Positions 9,751 to 24,736 of a stretch of 64,000 bases of DNA are shown piece after piece. The stretch comes from Davidsoniella eucalypti (Eukaryota > Ascomycota > Sordariomycetes > Microascales > Ceratocystidaceae). The stretch lies in NCBI GenBank assembly GCA_004009845.1, contig RMBW01000002.1:124001-188000 (forward strand), given 5' to 3'. Under the pieces are notes generated by a model. The model was not told the DNA's origin and did no database searches. It saw only the letters and a list, made by a program, of their open reading frames with translations. The translations under genes were made by a program, and so were the position numbers. The first letter of the stretch is position 1, and each line of letters begins with the position of its first letter.

Positions 9751-12700
9751 GACCCTAGGTCTCTCATGCTCGGCATATCTTATGGCTGTTGTCTTACATT
9801 ATGTGCTTGGAAAATACCAATAACTATACATCTTCTAGAGCTATTATAGAGTATCTAAAGCACTCTCGTGATGTCCCGTGAGACTTTGTCTGCCATGCAT
9901 TTTGTCTTTGACTCTGTCGTAAATTGCGTCACTATAAGACATCCCATGTATCTTTGGTGTTTTCGAGTCTAGGCCTGTCAGGATTTCTTCAAAGAAACGG
10001 CATCGATTTGCATGATATTCTATTCACGTCTAGCTAGGCTTACATAGTACATGTATGTACGACGGTGATCTGTATAGCTATAGATCTTTTTTTTTTCCAA
10101 TCAAATGACACTTGCTAGGTAGGACAAGAGCAAGACACAAGTCACAATTTTCTAAGCTTACAAGTGCTGATCACTGAATTATTTAACATTAACATACAGT
10201 AGGGTTAGCATGTCTTGGTCCGTCGGATTAATGCCACTACTAAATCTCATCACCGACAGTCTGATTGGTACCTGGTACCTGCGTTTTTTTCTTTTTCTTC
10301 CTTGAAATCTCCCACTATTACCACAAACTCCCGTCTAGAATACTGGAGTGACAGAAGATCACTACATGATGATATTCCCCTCGTCAGCTCATGGGTCCTG
10401 TGCTTCCTCCCCAAACCCATAGCCCGCGTCATCACCATGGCCAGTTCTGTCCATGGGGTCCTTCTCCTTCTCTGGGCCCCCCCCTTTCGGATGCCCAACG
10501 TCGATTTCGTAGCCGAAGAGTCTCTAGAGACAGCGATAGCGTGATGCTTCTGGGCCCGCTGAAAGAGAACAAACAGCACGGAGCTGGCCTTTTGTTGATC
10601 ACGGCGTCATTCAGGCGTATGTGGTTCAACGACACTGACCATCATTTCGAGCTACAAGTACATATAGAGAGAAAGACAGAGACAGTAAAGGAACAAGGGC
10701 CATCGTAGCTAGAGGCGGAGACTACATATAAATGTAAGTATAGTGTTGTGAACCGTGAACTGTGAACTGTAACATGGTCCCCACGCCGTCTCGATTTAGA
10801 GGCAACTAGAGGCAAGATATACAATAAAGTAGATGCATCATCATGTTCTTGGGCTCGGAGATGATCTTCCCTCCACACTACTTCACACCACCAGATGCAA
10901 CTTGAAGGAGATGGCCAGCAGCCAGTCCATGCTTGTCAGTTAGAAACTGGTGCCTTTCAGTTAGTTCCAGTACTCTCGAAGCCTTGAGAGACACTGAGAT
11001 CTCAACGCCAAAAGGGCGATAAGGCGGCTCACTTCACGCCCCCATTGCCTCGTTTCCTTCTCTATTTCCGCACATCCAACAGTGTCTGTACATGAACAAC
11101 ACCTAGCTAGGGCCGCTGTGGTACACCGGCTGCTGGAATATCGTGGCGAGGCAACAGCGGGTGTCTGTATATAATGTCACTCCTCTGCTAACTAGAGCTT
11201 CTTTTGCTGTTTGGGGGCCGAGTTTGCGTGGCTTTGCTTCTTTCGTCTTGGCGAGCAACTTAACTGGACGATTAGGAAACGGGACTGCAAGGGCGTCGAA
11301 GCCACAGATTCGATCGCTTAGCCGGTCTTCTCACTTCGTCATTAGAAGTACATCTTGCGGTTGCCAAGACTTTGGCTGCTTCCCGGGACAGGCCTGCTAG
11401 CCGGTCCTATTCCGTTTCTGTCCCAGATGGCCAATATCACTGCAAAAGACCGTGGTCTCGTGTATGTTGGCGTCTAATTCCATCTAGTGCTATTTTTACG
11501 GCCTTAGGCGACCCCGGTTTATGAAAGAAGGTATACAGCCTTCTAGTCTTCTATCAGCAAGCTCAAGCAAACATCATCTGTCCAGGAACGGCACACTAGA
11601 ATAGGATACAGAAATCGACCAACTCTTGATCTTCTCTCCTCTCGATCCCCTCGATATAGGAGTGAGTATCATTGGAAAGAAAGGAGGTTGTAGAGGCACA
11701 GAGCTAGTAAACAAATACTGGAGACCGAAAACATGTGTTTCTTGTATTGTTGCCAATGGACGTAAGACACGGAAACTAAAGTCTATCTTCATCATACATG
11801 AACAGCACTAGGAAGAGGAGAAATAACACTCAAGTAGTCAGTAATAGCAGAGACATTTACTGCGTCCGGGGCCATGATCTGCCCTGTTCTTTCGCTGGTG
11901 GACTGCCTATTGGCTTGAGCTCAGAAGAAGAAGAAGGGGGCCCTTTCACGTATTTATCCGGTGGATAGTTCACAAAAGGCCAGGATGGAGAGGAAAGAAA
12001 GGAAAGAAATCCGCATCTTCATGATCTGAGCGATGGACACCCTTGCCAGAAAAGAAATCCCTGCCTAGTGCCTGGCCAGTGCCGAGAATAATCATAGATG
12101 AGAAGCCCGTCTTGCTATGAGATAAAAGTAAGCCAGATATAATTATTTGTACTAGAAGATGGAATCATGTCTGCTGTCCTATATGGCACGGTGTGTCAGC
12201 TGTAATAGAGAAACGGGTTGAATCATCATCCTCTACATACCCAGATGATTATGATGTCACTATAGACGGAGCGTAGGTAAGTATATAGATAGGCCTACCA
12301 TATCCTCGTTTACTCTAAAATTATCTCATCAGCCTTGCTTGATAGGTTCCTTGTTTTGCTTTGCCCCCCGAGGTCCCTGACATAAAGAAACGCGGAGTGG
12401 CTCGTGCGTTCGATGCTCAATGCTTGCTATTTACATGTACACCTCGCCAACTTGAACTTGGGCTGGCCGGCTTCAGAAAGGCCAGAGATAGATAGCCTTT
12501 CTAGTTGTTGTGAAGCTCGGAGAAGGATCACTAACGACGGGGCAAAGTCCAGCGTGATGTTCAAGCTTCAAGGCAGTATCAAGATTGCCACCAGAGTTCA
12601 AGCGGAAAGATGGGTATATGGAAAAGGAGAGCAATATATATAGCCAAGGGGAATCCAACAACTATATTATCACTACTATTATCATGGGATTTGACCCGTC

Positions 12701-13834
12701 CACCCACACAGTTCGGTCGTTTTTCCACTCTTGTCTTTTCGTATTTACCCGATGAGGCTCAATTTAAAAACTCAATGGATGGTTTATACAGTAACAACCC
12801 AGCTTTGTCACTTTCAGCATGGTAACATACTGGATGATAGTAAAAACATGGCTCGACTACCAAAACTACAGTGTACTAATATGTGACAGCCAACCCTACG
12901 AACGCCGCAGGTGCTTCACTCAACTAGAAGCTAGAAGCCGAGTTTATCTAACTACATATACATCTTGTATCTATACATGTAGGCAAAGCAAAGTAACAGT
13001 AGGCAGTGGGGCTCGAACTCTGTTTTGCTGTAACGTCGCTGTTGAGATAATTGGCAGCAGGGGCCCCTTCTGCTTGTTGTTCCTTCTCTTCTTCTTTTCC
13101 TGTTATATTCTTACTCTGGTGACAGGATGGTGCCGGTGCGCAGATACACAAAGTCAGCTTGCCATCCGCAACATTAGCACATTATCGTATGCGGAATATA
13201 GGGTTGCTAGACCCCGGATATCTCGCTATTAGATCCTTTGTTGCACAGTGGCCCTGGCACAGCATGATAATCTATAGATATACAGAAAAGATACGATGCC
13301 ACCACTCACCCAACAGGCACAAGACAGAGACACACAGCAGAGGCAGGAGCGGGAGTCAGATGGGCGGAGATCACGGAGCGAAAGCAAGAACGAATCGCGG
13401 AAGATTGGCACAAGATGGTCTTTGCTTCTGCGGAAACAAGTCCAGGCTGCTGATACGGCGAGAGTGGGCTCGTGATGTGATGGTTGGAGATACTGTCATG
13501 TGCGGTAACCAGAGTGCATTGAGCATATCTGGTATGGCGACATGGGAGGCAGCAACCACGTAGTTCTCCAAGATCGCGATAAGCTTTCCAAAGTCTGCAG
13601 ACGGCCACCGCAAGAACCCAAAGCAGAGACGCTCGATGAAGCACGTCAGCTGAGAGAAAGTTACTTTAATAGGAAGGCTCGTTGTGAGGAACTGTGTCGT
13701 GTCCATAGACAAGAAGTGGTCAATGAACAGAGAGAAAGCCAAGTAAAGCTCTGTACAAAAGCATGTTATGCTTGTTTTTCTTTCAGTTGTCTTGATATAG
13801 ACCCGTGCGTCACGTATCAAGAGAACCGTAGCCC

Positions 13835-13861
13835 AAAAAAAAAAAAAAAAAAAAAAAAAAA
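13835..13861 (+). repeat. Poly(A) tract of 27 nt
   Basis: An uninterrupted run of 27 A follows GCCC. It could be a simple slippage tract or the 3' end of an old retroposed copy, but no recognisable retroposon precedes it and no target-site duplication was seen. Confidence 0.8.
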
Positions 13862-16454
13862 CCCATGATACAGGGTGACATAGTGACGAGATCTGGTTTA
13901 TAGAAAGACCGTTACTCGTACAAGCCACTTACATCATCGAGACTACAAAAATGGCCACCGCGCTGATGGGGTGCTGGAAAATGACACCCTCTGTACCACC
14001 ATCAGATCCCACGAGAAGGGAAACAACCCTCTGCTTTGTGTATCCCTCAGACCATCTCAGCGGCTGCGACATGACGTTTTTGTCGGCTTCATATCAACGC
14101 CACAGTAGCCTATAGACAGACTACAGATAAGCCCAGCGTTGAGCTGCACGATCTAGCTGTCCTCTTGGCAAACTGATTGGTCTGATCTCAGACTTCTCTC
14201 AGACTTCACGTAGCAAATCAACTCTCTTTTCGTCACGGGCCATTGCTTCTTCAGCAGTCACGCCAACCAAGCTCACAGATGATAGCTTACAAAAGGACCC
14301 TTTTCCGTTCTATCGAGTGCAGAGAATCTTTCGTCTCCTTGGAATACAGCAAGCGAGCTGACACAATCTTCGATTTGAGTTTGTGCCTCTAACGATAGCC
14401 GCCCTGTTCACGGCATGTGCTCTGTAGATTCGAACTGGCTTGTCAAGATAGAACGCCTAGACCACAATATCAACGTGTCATCTGCGGCCCGTTCTAAGCC
14501 CGCCAATACTCTTTCATCTGTCCCTTTTTTACACATGCTATAGCAATACCACGGCAGAACGAGAACTGGAACATGCAAACGGGAAAACCTTCTTCTTTCT
14601 CAAGTCTAACTGGGTGGTGTCGAGGCCACAAGAGGACTAAGTCGCCCAGCCGTTGATCGACTGGGGTGGCCGCGGTCTCTTTTGTGAGCAAAGCGCCAGG
14701 CTAGAAACAAGATGAAATAGCGCCGTCGTCGTCAGCCCGTGGAGCCGTAAATAGTTGCTGCTATGCTGAAAAAGAGCAGGTCATGAGATAGGCATGGTCC
14801 TGTGGTCCAATATTCCAGGTCAGCCTGATAGCAGACCATTTATAGCGCAGATAACGTCTGCCGTCCCACGGTAACGTTGGCTTGATATAGCATCTTATAC
14901 TCTACTGCTTAACGGTACTTATAGTACGTTAATAGACAAAGCCTATACATATATATATGCTGCACGTGTAGCGTCACGACATATAGCCAGTCGGTTCCGA
15001 ACCGTAGACTTTGATGTCTCTTATATTATTTACATGATTCACTGTGTGAATTGTGATCGTGACTGTTCTTTTGTTTGTTTTCTTTGGTCGCGCAGCATAT
15101 ACGAAGAACCATCAAATACAAGAGAAACAATAAGAACTAATTATAGTACTCGCCTAAGAATGGCAAGCTGCATTATGAACTACTGAGCAGCATGTTTAGC
15201 ATAGAAATATAGGCCTATGAGCACAGTAAAAATACAGCGAGAGCAAAATAGAAAGCCAGGGGAGGGGGTTAATAGCGGAACGCCGTGTAACCCTATTCTA
15301 ACCCTTTCGTTGATTTGGGTTTAAGATTGGTACATGTACATGCAGCAGTACGTGCCTTGGCCGCTGCTTGTTTTGTTTTCTTTGGTCTATAGATAGCGGC
15401 AATGTACCTAATAAAGTTCCCTTGGATTTACATATCTCACTTGTCGAAGGTCAGTGCTTGGAAGGAGATAAAGAGACATGACCACCATATCAGTGTCTGT
15501 ATATCTAGAGAAAGGACAGGCCACTTGACAGGCATATTCATATACATACAATTAGAACTAGAAGGGGCGTACGGCTGTAGATCAAGGCGAACGCTAGAGA
15601 AAGCCAAGAATAAACAAGACGGAAAGATATGTGACAGGTTGCATTGGAATACAGCTTCCTCTTTTTAACTTTTTCATGTATAGAACATTCCATGATAGGG
15701 AACTATCGCGGTAAGGGTAGTAGCACGCCATTCCCTCCGTATTGTCAAGAATGGCCGGCTTTACTGAGCCTGGCGCAAACTAACGGCCGATCAGGGTTAC
15801 AGGCGGAGAGCCTCGAGACGATAGTGCGGGCCGAAATCTTGGAGGACCAGATGAGATCTAGTAGTATCCTGTGATAACCTAATATTCACCTTGCATTGTG
15901 GTTATCTAGATCAAGCACCCGGAACCCAAGATTAAGGGAATAGAAGAGAGTAGGCCATAGCAGGGCCCGGGGTGCGGTCGGTGCAACGAGCAATATATCT
16001 GTACATGTGAGCTAATATCGTCGAGGCTTTGTTTAGTAAGCTCCTTGAGTAAGCCTTTTCCGTACATAGCCTTGCTGTCTAACTATGTAGAGTAAATGTA
16101 AGTACAGTCAATGAAATAAAGTAGTGTTTTAGGGGGGGGGCTCACTTCAGCTTATTTATTGTAAGCTCGGTTTGTGCGAATGGCACGTTGTTGGCGTTTT
16201 CTTAACTTACACCAACCCGTCTTCTCTTCTTTGATTTCTTTCTTCGCCGCCTAGGAACTCGGATTTATGCAATGGAAGAGAAACAGTAGTAATCGCAGCA
16301 GAAAAGATAGTCTAGCTTCTTTGTGTTGCATAGATGGCACCTCGGCAACCCGCCTGTATCTTGTTACAAAATACAGAAGGCTTCAGTCCACGTACTAAAC
16401 GCACAGGCCCTAAGATACACCGACGCTTATACAGCCAGGCGCTGTCATCTCAGT

Positions 16455-16478
16455 AACAACAACAACAACAACAACAAT
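16455..16478 (+). repeat. (AAC)n microsatellite
   Basis: About eight copies of AAC in non-coding sequence; a simple repeat with no other significance visible. Confidence 0.75.
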
Positions 16479-19400
16479 CTCATTGTCCTCTTCTTTTGTC
16501 TCGTAACAAGAGCAATAAAGAAAAGACACAACATTGGCATAATAATGATTTGCCTCTTGCCGTTGACATGCTTTCTACAAGTGTTTCTGGCCTCCAGCAG
16601 CCCAAGGCTCAAGCTTTTCCAGCATAGGCCGCTTCTAATATGAGCAGTCTGAGAAATACAGCGGCTACAATATAGTTTTAGAGTGATGTGTAGAGTCCCA
16701 CGGGACCAACCCAAGATCAGAGGCAACGTGATCTTTTTGGGGGTTGGATATCAGCTCTTAACTTTATTTTATTTTTTACATAGTCATCGACAATGTGACA
16801 TTCTCTCAACCTCTTTTTCGTTTTCTCGCTCCAAGATCCGGCCCTTATTGTTGTAATGTAGGATCAGCTTATATTCGTGTAGAAGAAATAGGTGCAAACA
16901 AGTAGCTTCAGCAGACGGCACAGTCAGTTGTCCAACTAGCCACACCTAAACTTGACATACAAACTTCACACGCCTGTCTACTAAGGCGAGCCCCGGTCAG
17001 CGCGAGTCTGTTCGCAGTTACGATCAGCAAGTAGGCAGCGGAAAAAAGAAAGATGAAGAAAACTCTGCGTAACTTTAAACAAACAGTAGCCCTAAAAATA
17101 TAGCATATATTGCATACGCCTGAACCATAGAGCTGCTTTCTTGTCTTACAGACCGATGTTTGGCACCCCCCTTCCTTACGTCTAGAAGAATGGTTTTCTC
17201 AAACTATAGCAGATATTAGACAGGGCCTATGAATCTCTACAATAACTTTTGTACGGCCGTAGCTAATACACAAGGGACAGAAATAGACAGCCTACCTTGT
17301 CATATTAGAATGTCCAACGTCTTTGTTGGGGCCTCGGGTTGCCTATTTCTAGGCTATTTAGGATCATTACACTTGATCTACCGGGCTAAAAAAGACTCTA
17401 GAAAGCCACTAAATAGCAAGCAGCACTAGGTCAAAATAGCAGTTGTTTTCTTGCCATGAAAGTCAAGTGCTTTGTTTCTTTCTACATTCTGGCCAAGCTA
17501 TGACGGAGTTCAGCACTGTCAGCACGCCATCCGCCATCTGGCAGTTCTTATTAGTCATAGATAGCCGGGGTTGTCGAGCATGGTTTCTTTCTTCTGCTCT
17601 TTTGCTGTACTGACATTTCTGTGTCGAGGTTTCCTCTTAACTAACAAGAATACCACCATGGTTGATAGCCAAGTTACGCATAGTCTTCTAGTTTACGTGC
17701 GAAAGAGGCCACTCCTGGTCCATCTCCATGGTCATAGCCGTCACCATATGTAACATTTGTAACTAGCCAGCGTAGGCTGCCCGACAATAAAACGCTCGAC
17801 TTGGGGATTCTTGCACTGGCCGCTTTGTCAAAATAGAGACTCTGAAATATTCCGAGAGCTTGAAGGCTCTGATCGATTAGATCTCACTCCTTTCTTCATG
17901 GGAGAATTCAAGAGTGTATATTTTATCATGCACTCACACCCCCTCCCTCCTCTAGTTATTTTCCCTATACATGTTTCCAAAACTGAAATTCATGACGCAT
18001 TTGTTTTTCGGGCACTGTGGCAAGACCCCGGCTCTTTATAGTGCTATTTCTGCTTGTCCACCACACTACAACGAAGCCCGGTTAGCTATAACAAGAACGT
18101 GGAATCACTGATGTAGGTAGATATATACTCTCTGCATGAGGTTAACGAACAAAGTGACAGAAAGGAGTCATGATGGCATCTCAAACAGACAATACTATCA
18201 CAACAAGAGTAATACTCATATCTGTGCGTCGCTAGGAATTTAATGCGGCTGTATTAGTACATAAAATGACATAACACTGCACACTACAACTGTGTAAATA
18301 AGGATGAGGAAATAGAGAAACGCCGCACAGATCAGAAACAGAGGCGCGCTGCAGACTAGAGAGAGATGGACACGGCGAGATACGAAGAACTATACGGAAA
18401 CATACGCCAACTTGCATTGCATAGTAGCAGATACATATAATTTCCATGCTGTAGTACAACGTAGAACCTTAGTTTTGGTTCTTCTCGTTCGGTTGTCAAA
18501 AGAAAGCCAAAAAATAAATAAAAGGAAACGAGTAAAAAGGGAGCTATGGTTATGCAAGTTCAACGAGGCAACCGAGACTTCCACTTCAAGTGAGAACTCA
18601 AGTGAGATGGGAAACAACAAAATCACATACTTGCATGAGACTAAATCACAGAGACGCCTTCCATGTATCCTTCCAGAACAACTGTAATGGATACCGAGAT
18701 AGCCTCTGATAACCGTCTACTCAGTGACATCCAACTCCTACTCACACGTAACATGTGGCGAGATTCTGCGGTCCTTCCCTTCCCTGTATAAGCTAGACCT
18801 CAGATAATTGGTAGCTCATCTGCAATCACTTTCATTCTAGCTCTTCCTATCCGGCAATATTTTAAGACTCTTCACTCGATCTATTAGAGCATGCTGGAAG
18901 GAAGCTCCCTCCTCATGTAAGTGCTAGCCAATGAATGTTTGCTGTCTATTCATAATACGGAGGCGCCTTTCTGCTGCTCTGCAAGGGGGGGGGTGAAGAA
19001 CAGGCTGAGTTAATTCCATGTTTCCTAGCCGCTTTCAGAGACAAGCTATGCAGGCCACACTAAAATAAAATAAAAAAGCTGTATGTAAGAAAAATCACGC
19101 TATGGCCGAAGTAAAGAGGCCCCGAAACCCGAAACAGACACGCAGTTCTGACTGAGTTATTGCTCTTTCTCATTTTCGTTACCGTATTGGGTAATTGACA
19201 AATTTATGTTCTTCACTATCGGACTTGAAGACTCGAGGGAACAAAAAGCAAAGCAACTACTCTAACCACGCTAGAAGCTTCGCTGGAATTGCGCTTAACA
19301 GTTATGGGTCAAAACAAAACGCACTATAATATGTCACTGTGTATCTTTACTTTTGGTCCTATGAGAATACCCTAAAGGTGTGGAACTAGCCATATTGCCA

Positions 19401-22400
19401 TGTAAGATCGAGTGATCGAAGCCATGGATTTAGGGTTTGCAAGGTCTTCGAGCAGCTTTATCTAGAGCCAGTCGATCCGAGTCAGCGTTCCATATTCTCT
19501 CTTTGGCTACATGACTGCCGCGTTTTCCCCTCTGTTCTTGTTGTTTGTCTTAAAAGAAACTAGTATATATCATGGTAGGGAACGGGTTTGTTATTCTGGA
19601 AAGACGGCGTCATCACAGCCTACGAAAACCCGTAGATGAAGGGAAACATAACAGCTCACTGGAAGAAGAAACGCTCTTGAGCAAACTATCTTAACTATTC
19701 GATGAGCACGAACGCCAGCATGATGTCGGGCCACCAATATGACCACGATATCACCCAGGACTAGGCTCGAATATTGCCGTACGCCGGAGAACTAGCTCGA
19801 ATCGGACGAGATTGCGTTGAAGCTTTTTTACTTGAGCAGTTCCGAGCAAAATCCTCCATGTCGGAATTCCGTCTCTACTCAAGCTAGAATATATACATAA
19901 CTACACGAGTCCTAGAAGAACAACAAAAAAAAGAGAGAGACAAGATCACCAGCAAGAAGAAGAGCAAATTGTAGCACGTACCAATGACGGCGCCGTGTTA
20001 GTAGGAGTAGCTGATCTCGAGCCAACTGGCTCACCGAGCGTCTTCTCTTGTATATCGTCTTCTTCCCGTCCAGCATTGCCGCAGTAGAAAACGCGGCCGC
20101 TAAACATGCCCGAAAACCGATGTTTTTCCATAGCTCGAGTACTATCTTTCTCAGTGCTTTTGCGCTCTATTTACACATGTACAATGTATATGCGATGTAG
20201 ATGAACGTTAGGCTGGGCTATCTTTATCTTGCCTACTAAAAGGGGCCGCTTTTCGGCCATGGCAAAAACAAATAGGACAATCTAATTAATAATGTACGAG
20301 TCTCTCCTCGCCGTAGATGACAACGATGGCTTGAGATCATAGATTACAAAACGGCATGCCACACCTCTACAGTATTTGCTTGCTCGCCTTCTCTCTTCAA
20401 TTTTCGTTGAGCCAAGTGGCTTAGCTGAATATCGTGTTGTGGCCGCTGCATACAGTAAACTTGCCGATCAGGAAACTGTTGAAACTTCAGAGGCAGAGCG
20501 ACTGTGCTTTCTTTTGGCTTTCTCTGGCTGATGTAGTCGGCCGTAACTGCTGATGTATTGTTGCGGAAGATCAACACAGGTTTGACAACAACACGATAGT
20601 AGCATTTTTGCTTGGCATGGTTGGTACGTACCTTACCCCAAGCCATATCCTACAACCATTCATTTTGTGGTTAGGAACACAGTTTTTTTTGTTTTTTTTC
20701 ACGTAACATCGGTGGAACCCTTTTTTCTTTTGTCCTAGGAACCAGCTATACTGATAAATACAATGAATTGTTTATGTAAGTAGCTTGGCTCGGCTAAGAC
20801 TCTCTATCTCTTTTCTCGAGATTCGCTTTCTACTAATATAACCACTTCTGGCTACTCTGTGTGTCTGTCAGGCACACCAGCAAAGCAAGATCGCGATCTA
20901 GGGCCCAGATCCAGATCAACATTCTTGTGTATTGTGATATGATATCTACAATGTAATGTTGTATGTAAGCCAAGTAGTGAAGCCGTCCCAATGTCTTTGT
21001 CTCCGGATTCACATATAAGACAAAGCCACCGTGACTATTGACACAACTATTAACATAGCATCAGGTCCTGAGAAACATGTATCTATCTTCGCCAACTAAT
21101 ACGTATGACATCGCCATCGACGCTTGAACCAGTTGGTGGTGTTTTCGTATATATCCCATGATTACGCGCAGCAGATGTAGTCTAACAAACAAGTAAGATT
21201 GCTGTCTACATCTTGGTAGTATAACACCGCAGCAGATCACATCAGTTCGCATCATTCAAGATAAACACTGCAAACCACAGTGAACGAGCCATCTTTGTGG
21301 GTTCTCTTGACTAAAAGCCAAGCCCCAACCCCCCTGGCCACCCGGCCCAATCTCTTGTAAAGCCCGTCGGTGTCAGACGGCCTAAAGCACACAACAGAGA
21401 GAAAGAGAGAGTAGTAGGTTGTCCTTGATAGGAGTCTAGAGATCCAACCAAGAGAAATAAAGCCGATCCTGCTACTTGGCTTGACTGTGTTGGTGATAAG
21501 TTGGATAGCAGGATTGGGCGTACCAATGTTTTATTAGCCATCAAATTAGACAGCCCATCTTCTGCTCTAATCTAAAATACATTGTTCATGTTTGTACGTC
21601 TCTTTCTCTTTCGTTTGCTGACCGAAAATACCTCCCTGTCTTTGTATGGGAAACACAAAGGTTAAGGCGAGACAGTGCCCTGGAGAGAAAGAGAAGGGCG
21701 CTGAGGCGTCCTGTTTGGCCCCCCTGTGCGTCTCTCGCTTTAGTGGCTTGCTTCGTCTGTTCCAGCGCCCTCGCATTCTCTTTAAGCCCTGGACTGTGGT
21801 ACTTTACTGGCTTGTTTGTCAGTATCTCAAACGTAGAATCTCAAGGACGACTGGGACAGTTTTCTGGGCTGGGCATTGCGACAAAGGTAGCATTTCAGGC
21901 TCAAGTATTGCCAAAGTATTAATTAACAGAAGCCCTAGCTGCATACAGGTGTCTTGTCTGACGATAAATCCGCCATCTTCTCTTCTCTTTTCCCAGCCAA
22001 CAAATGATGGAGAACAAAAGAGCGCAAAAGGGAGGATCGTGAACACCAAGAAGCAACGTACTGCACAGCCTATATCGTTAAAACGCGTTGTATAGGTCTT
22101 CGTCCACGGTTTCTTTCAGATGGCCCATCTAGCAGATAAATGCAGAGAAAACAAGCAGCTAATTCCCTTCCCTTCGCTTCAGCCAGTGTCCTGTGCACTT
22201 ACAGGTAACGATGCGTTGGATATCGGTGTGCGTGCGTTTTGTACATTTGCATATCAGCTACGGATCGATCTATCACAGCCAGGACAACTAGCCAACTAAA
22301 CAGGACAGGGCTTGGGGTCCTGTCGTCCAGTTGGTAGCGTCTTGCCGTGTACTTGGCCCTCGTGTGGTTATATCTGTGAGAATCAAGTGAATGATGGCTT

Positions 22401-23960
22401 TGTTTGGGCTTCTCCTCTTGCCACACTCCCAGGCCATCGGTACTGGAACCCCAGAGGGACTGGCTTCACAGAGAAGAGACTCGTCACAGCAACTGATTGG
22501 ATAAACTGCAAGGGCTGAGTAGAATGGGGGAGGGCTTCTTGGCGAGACAGGCTGGTGGTATTCTGGGCCTAGTACAACTGGCTAGCCTACGGGATAGGAG
22601 CTACGACATTTAGTGAGGGAGAGACACGAGAATGACGGATTAAAGTGTAGGATAGGTTAATTGAAATAAACCATGTTGTATTACCAATTGTTCTGCGTGC
22701 CACCGTTAGGGTCTGCCGTATCTAGCTAACCCTTGCCAGTGAAGACTATGATCAGTCAATACGAAAATTACGCTGTATTCCCCCATTGTGTGATACCATT
22801 GTGTTATACCATCTTCGAGTCATATAGCACACCATATCCAGAATCACCTTGGTGTCTCCATGAGCTGCAAGGCACGCGCGGCTTTGCCTCGCCGATGAAT
22901 ACATGATTGCCGTTATTATGCTATTATGATATCTTGGAAAGAGGAGGAATAAGCGGCGGCTGAGATCAACACAGCACGATAGTACGACCAAGGCAAAAAG
23001 GACGGGGGATAAAATACATGGAAAAAAAGAAGCCAAGTCTGAGATTTCGAGACTCGGTGCTGAGGAGGGAGAAACACAAAGTGAGGTGGATTTGAGGGCT
23101 GTTTGATATGCAAGTGAGAGATCCAGCCAGAGGATTAGAATATCGGATTAGCAATAGAGAGTTCTTAGAGAGTTCTTAGAGAGTAGATACAGCAGCTAGT
23201 GGTAACAATTAACAATATTCCCAAGGAGGGCTAGGACTACGCGAGCTGCTGATGTTTCTTTAAAGCACCAAGACGATGTGCTGTAAGCAACTGTCTAGGA
23301 GCTTGATCCTGATCCTGCCGAGGTTCTAGTGGACAAGAAAAAAACCTTGGCTCTTGTACTTGATAAAAATAAGCCGAAAAAAAAAGAAAGACAAAAAAGG
23401 CCACAGACGTTTTCTCTACGACTCATTGTGGGATTTTCATGATGTCAACAGAACCAGACTTGAAGAGAATCAGCGGGAACAGGAAAGAAAGAGAAAGAAA
23501 CAAATATTCTTATTGTCCAGGTCATATACGGCTATAGTTTGGGATATACTTAAAGCACAAAGAACAGGACCAACAACCCACACGAACCTCGTCAAGAACT
23601 CTAGTCTAGTTTCTGGTTCTTTTTCTTCTTTTCTTTCCTTCCTGCTAAACAAAAGGTCCCTTTAATCCCTGTCACTCTATAAAGACCCGGAAACGCTACA
23701 GTGGGCGGAGGGCTTTGCTGAGTTGAGGAAGCGCACGAGGAGGATTTTGGTAGACGGTAGGCCTGGCGCGGTTTCTTTTTAGGCCGTTGGCCATACATTG
23801 TTCAGTGCCCTGGCCCAGTATTCGTAGCGCATTCTTTAGCGCTGTTGATGTCACTCGAGTAGTATAAAGTCAAGGTATAAAAACACCGCAAATAGCGCCT
23901 CCCATATCTCGACCCCCCCACCTTGTCAATATTGGTTGAATAGAGTAACGGAGGCATTAG

Positions 23961-24007
23961 AGGTATACATGTACATACATACATATATGTATACATGTAT
24001 ATATATA
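23961..24007. repeat. Alternating TA/CATG palindromic tract
   Basis: Around GTATACATGTACATACATAC and its near-inverse ATATGTATACATGTATAT the sequence is largely self-complementary and could extrude a hairpin. Similar TACATGTA cores occur near 6850, 10051, 12433, 12974, 15335 and 24990. Confidence 0.5.
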
Positions 24008-24453
24008 GTAAGAAACCCAATACTACCACATGCACTACAACATACAAAGATACTAGCAAAAGACCGTTGGAGCTGCTGGTTCTTCTCTAGCTGCACTGCA
24101 TCTTATCTTATACCGTCCTTGTCCTGCAGCGTCTGGGCCGCTGCCACCGAGGACTTGTAGAGCGGAATCGAGAAACCCGCCTCAAAGTCCCGGGTTTGGC
24201 TGTGTCCTTTGATAGGCTTGCTACGGCCGTACAACCAGCGCTGGCTCTACATGCAAATATAGCCATATATACAATAGCAGTGTTTTTACAGAGTCTGAAA
24301 GTTATATCAGATGCTTTCTAAGAACAGCACGTCGTCGTTTTCAGGATAAGCAAGACGAACAACACGGATTGGAGTCGTTCTTGTTCTCTCGCTCACGTCA
24401 CTGAAGCTAGTCCAGGCCTTTTTCTCTGTACTATCTGCAACCAGTTTATACTA

Positions 24454-24503
24454 GAGTCTATACTAGAGGCTATAGTCGAGTCTATACTAGAGGCGATATC
24501 GAG
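24454..24503. repeat. 24-bp tandem duplication
   Basis: GAGTCTATACTAGAGGC is present twice in tandem within units of about 24 bp, with a partial third copy just upstream (TTTATACTAGAGTC). It is the clearest minisatellite-like structure of the desert, about 1.5 kb upstream of the regulator start. Confidence 0.6.
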
Positions 24504-24717
24504 TTCTATCGTGGCATGCATATGTAACCATTCTTCCTTACGCCCCTTCTCCAACAGATTGGACGCCCCCTCCTCTCTCACCAGTGGCTTGACTAGGGGA
24601 TAAGAAAGAGGAGGGGGAGGGGCGTGGAGAGAACATGGGGTGTTTTCGATTAGGGCGTGTGGGCAGAAGAGAGTGAAGACCGCTGTATTTTATTGATTAA
24701 TTAAGAAAAAAAGAAAC

Positions 24718-24736
24718 AAAAAAAAAAAAAAAAAAA
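24718..24736 (+). repeat. Poly(A) tract of 19 nt
   Basis: A run of 19 A after AAGAAAC in non-coding DNA. Confidence 0.75.

Noticed and set aside
13005..13070. Possible minus-strand tRNA with GAGTTCGAGCCCC
   Set aside because: Only the B box is present; no T stem, A box or cloverleaf could be drawn.
13542..13868. 108-codon frame ending in a lysine run
   Set aside because: The lysine run is the poly(A) tract at 13835; the upstream part has no protein-like signal.
20344..20646. 100-codon minus-strand frame in the gene desert
   Set aside because: It has a fairly balanced composition but no recognisable motif, no intron and no codon bias; chance cannot be excluded.
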